Assembly (NCBI GenBank): GCA_020062205.1
Contig: JAGUWT010000293.1
Coordinates: 1 to 9,128 of the forward strand
Direction of reading: 5' to 3'
Length of the DNA: 9,128 nt
Source of the DNA: Thermodesulfovibrionales bacterium
Lineage (GTDB): Bacteria; Nitrospirota; Thermodesulfovibrionia; Thermodesulfovibrionales; SM23-35
The notes below the pieces were generated by a model. It did no database searches and was not told where the DNA came from. It saw only the letters and a program-made list of their open reading frames with translations. The translations under genes were made by a program, and so were the position numbers. Position 1 is the first letter of the stretch; each line of letters begins with the position of its first letter. Shown in pieces: positions 5,949-9,128 of the stretch.

Positions 5949-8035
5949 TAATATCTCCCTGTTTTTTCTTCCTTTATACCCTTAAAATCATAGCAAAGAA
6001 TCAGAGAATATTCCCTGATCTTCTTATTCTGTTTATTATAAGCCGTAAAAGTCCTTTTCTCAACCTTTTCAAAGGCATTGGTAATTGCATCAGGTGTTGG
6101 CATGTCTCCTATTGTAACAAAGATTGCATCATAACGAAGAAGGCTACGAAATCCAGGCCACAGATCATACTGGTTCATCCTGCGGCCAAGATTCATACAG
6201 TATGTTATCGGATGCCCCTTTATATAGAACGCAAGTTCACTTGAAACCTGGTAGCTATCAGAAAATATGAATACAGAATTGTGTGCAGACATCTGTTCAT
6301 ATAACTTTGTAACCTCTACCCCAAGTGATTTCCATCCACGAAGCCTCAATGTTGGATCCTGCTTCGAGGGAAGATTGAGAATGGACGGAAAGTGTGCAAT
6401 TGAGGTTACCATTACGGATAGGATAACTGCAGTTACAATGAGCGTTTTTTTGAATCTGCCATCGGAAGAAAACTTCTTTATGGAAAATTCAGAAAAGGCA
6501 ATGATGCCTGTTATATATCCTGGCAATGCCCAGTTTGCCTCTACTTTACCCTGAAGGCTTTTCAAGAGGAAAAAGACAACGATGGGAACTGAAAACCAGA
6601 AAAGAAACGCCCCCTCTCTTTCTCTTCTTCGTCTCCAGAGAGAGACTGCCATGAGTATGAATAAAAGAGGGGTTATTATGCCAAGCTGTGAGCCGAAAAA
6701 CTCAAAGGAACTCTTTAAAGAGAGGTGAATGCCTTCTGCTATGTTTGCGTGACCGGCAGTGTGTCTGAATGTAACCCAGTCATGGTTTACATTCCATAGT
6801 ATTACAGGGCTGAATACGATAAGACTGACAAGAAAAGCGATATAAGGTCCTTTTGAAAACAACAACCTCCTATGTTCCTTTGATACCAGTAATAAGAAAA
6901 AGGCACAGAGATAAAAGAATGCCATAGTGTATTTTGTGAGTAGGCCAAGGCCTATTGACAGGCCAAGGAGAAGCCAATTTATGGAGGATGAAGGATGAGG
7001 GATGAAGGATGAGTTTGAACTTAGTTCCGAGTTCCGAGTTCCGAGTTCCGAGTTATTTGTTGAACGTTGAACGTTAAACGTTGAACGATAAAACAAGAAC
7101 AGGGAGAGAATCCAGAAAAAGATAAAAGGCGAATCTATAGTGAACAAAATGCTATAAGCAGAAAAAAGAGGAACTATCTGGAACACGATAGCTGAAAATA
7201 ATCCTACACGCTCATCATACAGCCTTTTCCCGAGCATATAAAGAATAATGCTGCTGAGTACAGAAAAGATTACAGCCATGATTCTTATGCCGAAGGCATT
7301 ATCTCCGAAGAGAACTGTGCCGATACATATGAGATAGGCGATCATCGGTCCCTTTGAGTAGTAGCTCCAATCAAGCCTTCTCGACCATTCCCAGTAATGT
7401 GCCTCATCAGGACTTACATCAAGATACCCATACTGGATGTAGTATATGCGGAAGAGACTGAGCGTCAGGAGGGAAACAAAGAGTACCGTAGTAGACGGTT
7501 TTTCCTGAAACCGTTCAGATGACCACTGGTATAAACCGATAACAGATAGTGCTACAGCAATACCTACTCCTGCTCCAACAAGGACATCAGAAGGATAATG
7601 TACACCGACAGAGATCCTTGAAACACCTACAAGAAATGCGACAAGAATAAAAATATATCTCAATCTTGTTTTGAACAAAATATAAAATGGCGCTGCAAAG
7701 GCAAAGGCATTTGCAGCATGGTTTGAAGGCATGGAAAAAGAACCACTACACCCGACAAGGAGATGGACACCATCAAGTACATTGCATGGCCTTTGCCTTT
7801 CAAAAACGTGCTTTAGTGTAAAGGAACTCCAATCAGAAAGTGCTAAGGAAGCGAAAGCAATAACCAAAACGACGCATGCCTTTCTCTTGTCTTTCAAAAA
7901 ATACAAGATGAACAGCGGAGAAAAGAGAAGATAGGCATGACTAGTTATAAAGGGCATTATGCTGTCAAAAAGGCTGTTCTGTAAGGTATGATTAATAGCG
8001 AAAAAGATAATTTTATCTATTTCAGAGAAGCTCAT
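5948..8035 (-). CDS. PAP2 phosphatase fused to PMT/ArnT-type glycosyltransferase
   Basis: A 695-residue two-domain membrane protein. Residues 1-170 are a PAP2 lipid phosphatase with the full catalytic set: K75-x6-R82-P83, PSNH (103-106), and S139-R140-x5-H146-x3-D150. Residues about 185-690 are a PMT_2 / GT39-type transferase that uses polyprenyl-phosphate sugar in the periplasm: SPDEAHYWEWS (208-218, acidic pair D210/E211), SYYSKGP (224-230, Lys228), FTIDSP (298-303), many membrane helices, and a C-terminal soluble part with ELAFYIKGHP and NQYDLWPGF (621-629). No stop or frameshift separates the halves. Residues about 317-351 are an insert encoded by three heptamer repeat arrays between two membrane helices. 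The ATG at 8035 lacks a clear Shine-Dalgarno. It heads the three-gene operon, and its TAA overlaps the next ATG. The acceptor could be lipid A, another lipid or protein. Confidence 0.88.
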   Translation of the reverse strand: MSFSEIDKIIFFAINHTLQNSLFDSIMPFITSHAYLLFSPLFILYFLKDKRKACVVLVIAFASLALSDWSSFTLKHVFERQRPCNVLDGVHLLVGCSGSFSMPSNHAANAFAFAAPFYILFKTRLRYIFILVAFLVGVSRISVGVHYPSDVLVGAGVGIAVALSVIGLYQWSSERFQEKPSTTVLFVSLLTLSLFRIYYIQYGYLDVSPDEAHYWEWSRRLDWSYYSKGPMIAYLICIGTVLFGDNAFGIRIMAVIFSVLSSIILYMLGKRLYDERVGLFSAIVFQIVPLFSAYSILFTIDSPFIFFWILSLFLFYRSTFNVQRSTNNSELGTRNSELSSNSSFIPHPSSSINWLLLGLSIGLGLLTKYTMAFFYLCAFFLLLVSKEHRRLLFSKGPYIAFLVSLIVFSPVILWNVNHDWVTFRHTAGHANIAEGIHLSLKSSFEFFGSQLGIITPLLFILMAVSLWRRRREREGAFLFWFSVPIVVFFLLKSLQGKVEANWALPGYITGIIAFSEFSIKKFSSDGRFKKTLIVTAVILSVMVTSIAHFPSILNLPSKQDPTLRLRGWKSLGVEVTKLYEQMSAHNSVFIFSDSYQVSSELAFYIKGHPITYCMNLGRRMNQYDLWPGFRSLLRYDAIFVTIGDMPTPDAITNAFEKVEKRTFTAYNKQNKKIREYSLILCYDFKGIKEEKTGRY
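6986..7013. repeat. Heptamer array A, four units of GGATGAR
   Basis: Four adjacent 7-base units alternate GGATGAA and GGATGAG, making two exact copies of a 14-base unit. On the coding minus strand it gives the peptide around SSFIPHPSS. On the coding strand no frame contains a stop, while on the plus strand the unit contains TGA. Confidence 0.93.
7024..7054. repeat. Heptamer array B, four units of GTTCCGA
   Basis: Four perfect tandem copies of GTTCCGA (7024-7051) are followed by a partial GTT. On the coding minus strand it reads as repeated AACTCGG, encoding NSELGTRNSEL, the seven-residue cycle expected when a heptamer is read through all three frames. Confidence 0.95.
7059..7086. repeat. Heptamer array C, four units of GTTGAAC
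   Basis: Four adjacent units, three GTTGAAC and one variant GTTAAAC (third unit, 7073-7079). On the coding minus strand it encodes STFNVQRST. The gap to array B is only four bases, so arrays A, B and C form one composite block of about 100 bases. Confidence 0.93.
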
Positions 8036-8047
8036 TGATTAGTGACA

Positions 8048-8077
8048 ATTATCAATTATTCATGTTCGACAGGTCAA
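8048..8077 (-). promoter_or_regulatory. Candidate promoter of the glycosyltransferase operon
   Basis: On the minus strand TTGACC (8072-8077) and GATAAT (8048-8053) are 18 bases apart, each matching five of six consensus positions. The -10 box ends 12 bases before the ATG at 8035, so the leader would be only about six bases. This fits the missing Shine-Dalgarno. The 102-base gap from cysK shows no convincing terminator hairpin, so read-through from cysK is also possible. Confidence 0.45.
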
Positions 8078-8137
8078 GTCCTGACTCAAAGCCTCTTCCT
8101 TGGTTTCTGAAGATTGTATATTTGAAATCTCTCGATG

Positions 8138-9064
8138 CTATTCTTTAAACAAGTCTGTACTTAAGTAGCGCTCACCGGTGCTGGGCAAAATCACAACGAT
8201 TTGTTTTCCTTTATTTTCAGGACGTCTGGCTATTTCAAGAGCAGCCCAAACAGCGGCACCAGAGGAAATTCCACATAAAATGCCTTCACATTTAGCGACA
8301 GCTCTTGCTGTCTCAAAAGCCTGTTCGTTTGTTACTGTGATGATCTCGTCAATGATTTTTGTATTCAGCACTTTTGGAATAAATCCTGCTCCTATGCCTT
8401 GAATCTTATGGGGGCCAGGCTTCCCACCAGACAGGACAGAGGAGTCGGCAGGTTCAACTGCAACAGCCTGAAAGGATGGCTTTCGCTCTTTTATTACTTC
8501 TGAAACCCCTGTAATAGTGCCACCTGTTCCTACACCAGAAACCAGGATATCAATACCACCGTTGGTATCTCGCCAGATTTCCTCTGCAGTTGCTCTGCGG
8601 TGAATTTCAGGATTTGCTGGATTGCTGAATTGATCAGGCATATAAGCATTCGGGGTCTGTGAGAGTATTTCCCTTGCCTTGTTGATAGCTCCTTTCATCC
8701 CTTCTGTTCCTGGTGTAAGGACGAATTCTGCACCAAGGTGTTTAAGGAGTTTTTTTCTTTCCATACTCATGGTCTCAGGCATAGTAAGGATTAAACGGTA
8801 TTTCCTGGTTGCACATACAAAAGCAAGAGCAATACCTGTATTGCCACTCGTAGGTTCTACAATCAAGGTGTTGCTGTTAATAATACCCTGTTCTTCTGCT
8901 GCCTTTATCATAGCCAGGCCAATACGGTCTTTAACGCTACCCAGAGGATTCTTAAATTCTAATTTGGCCAGTATCATTGCATGAAGTCCTTCCGTAATCC
9001 AGTTGAGCCTGACCAAAGGCGTAGCCCCTATGGTTTGGGTAACATCATGATATATTTCTAACAT
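8138..9064 (-). CDS. cysK: Cysteine synthase (O-acetylserine sulfhydrylase)
   Basis: A 308-residue PLP enzyme that makes cysteine from O-acetylserine and sulfide in the cytoplasm. The fold-type II motifs are complete: LGSVKDR with the PLP lysine K45, TSGNTG (72-77) that binds the substrate carboxylate, QFSNPANPEIH (145-155), the PLP phosphate loop GVGTGGT (177-183), IQGIGAGFIP (221-230), and GISSGA (265-270) with the serine that contacts the pyridine nitrogen. The C-terminal ERYLSTDLF matches CysK proper, with no extra CBS or ThiS-related domain, favouring CysK over cystathionine beta-synthase. The ATG start is supported by the domain beginning and by an in-frame stop upstream with no other start between. 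The Shine-Dalgarno is poor. A TATAGT-like -10 may lie at 9108-9113, but its -35 would be outside the window. Confidence 0.95.
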   Translation of the reverse strand: MLEIYHDVTQTIGATPLVRLNWITEGLHAMILAKLEFKNPLGSVKDRIGLAMIKAAEEQGIINSNTLIVEPTSGNTGIALAFVCATRKYRLILTMPETMSMERKKLLKHLGAEFVLTPGTEGMKGAINKAREILSQTPNAYMPDQFSNPANPEIHRRATAEEIWRDTNGGIDILVSGVGTGGTITGVSEVIKERKPSFQAVAVEPADSSVLSGGKPGPHKIQGIGAGFIPKVLNTKIIDEIITVTNEQAFETARAVAKCEGILCGISSGAAVWAALEIARRPENKGKQIVVILPSTGERYLSTDLFKE

Positions 9065-9128
9065 GCGTATTTTTCTATCCCCAACTCTATTTTCATAACA
9101 AGAAAATACTATATCCTCTGTTTATATA

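Noticed and set aside
6986..7086. CRISPR array
   Set aside because: The repeats are contiguous 7-base units with no spacers, and there are no cas genes.
8034..8056. Operator-like inverted repeat ATTGAT...ATCAAT before the operon
   Set aside because: The arms are only six AT-rich bases with an 11-base gap, so chance is likely, although it overlaps the -10 region.

Overview
The window looks like ordinary chromosome from a Gram-negative, moderately AT-rich, probably anaerobic or environmental bacterium. The ZapA/ZapB pair, a periplasmic soluble lytic transglycosylase and a lipid-linked sugar transferase set all point to a double-membrane envelope. The in-frame junk peptides (of the types KSPHTPLWERGAGGDF, STFNVQRST, NSELGTRNSE, FIPHPSS) resemble dispersed repeat peptides I associate with uncultured Nitrospirota and deltaproteobacterial-type genomes. 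That lineage is an inference from memory, not a search result.

Layout. All genes except serS read on the minus strand. At the left, slt (soluble lytic transglycosylase) is followed by zapB-like and zapA, so cell wall cleavage and Z-ring genes lie together. slt and serS (plus strand, 2819-4087) diverge from a 130-base intergenic region. In it the two best -35 boxes form an inverted repeat. serS converges on a compact three-gene minus-strand operon covering 8035 to 4103. The operon order is a PAP2 phosphatase fused to a PMT/ArnT-type glycosyltransferase, then a polyprenyl-phosphate family 2 glycosyltransferase, then a UPF0104/MprF-flippase-like membrane protein. These genes overlap by 3 bases (TAATG) and 11 bases, so they are probably translationally coupled. 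At the right end is cysK, encoding O-acetylserine sulfhydrylase, which is metabolically unrelated.

How the operon may work: the GT2 enzyme would load a sugar onto polyprenyl phosphate at the inner face. The UPF0104 protein is a candidate to flip that lipid. The PMT half of the fusion would transfer the sugar to an acceptor in the periplasm. The PAP2 half may dephosphorylate the acceptor or a lipid carrier. Sugar, acceptor and phosphatase substrate cannot be read from the sequence.

The most unusual signals are inserted repeats inside coding sequence. The PMT domain carries three successive and different heptamer arrays, each of four units, in frame (6986-7086). The slt gene carries a near-perfect 47-base C/G-rich palindrome in a linker (1415-1461). 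No stretch longer than 300 bases lacks a gene. The flanks 1-67 and 9065-9128 hold no gene I can support.
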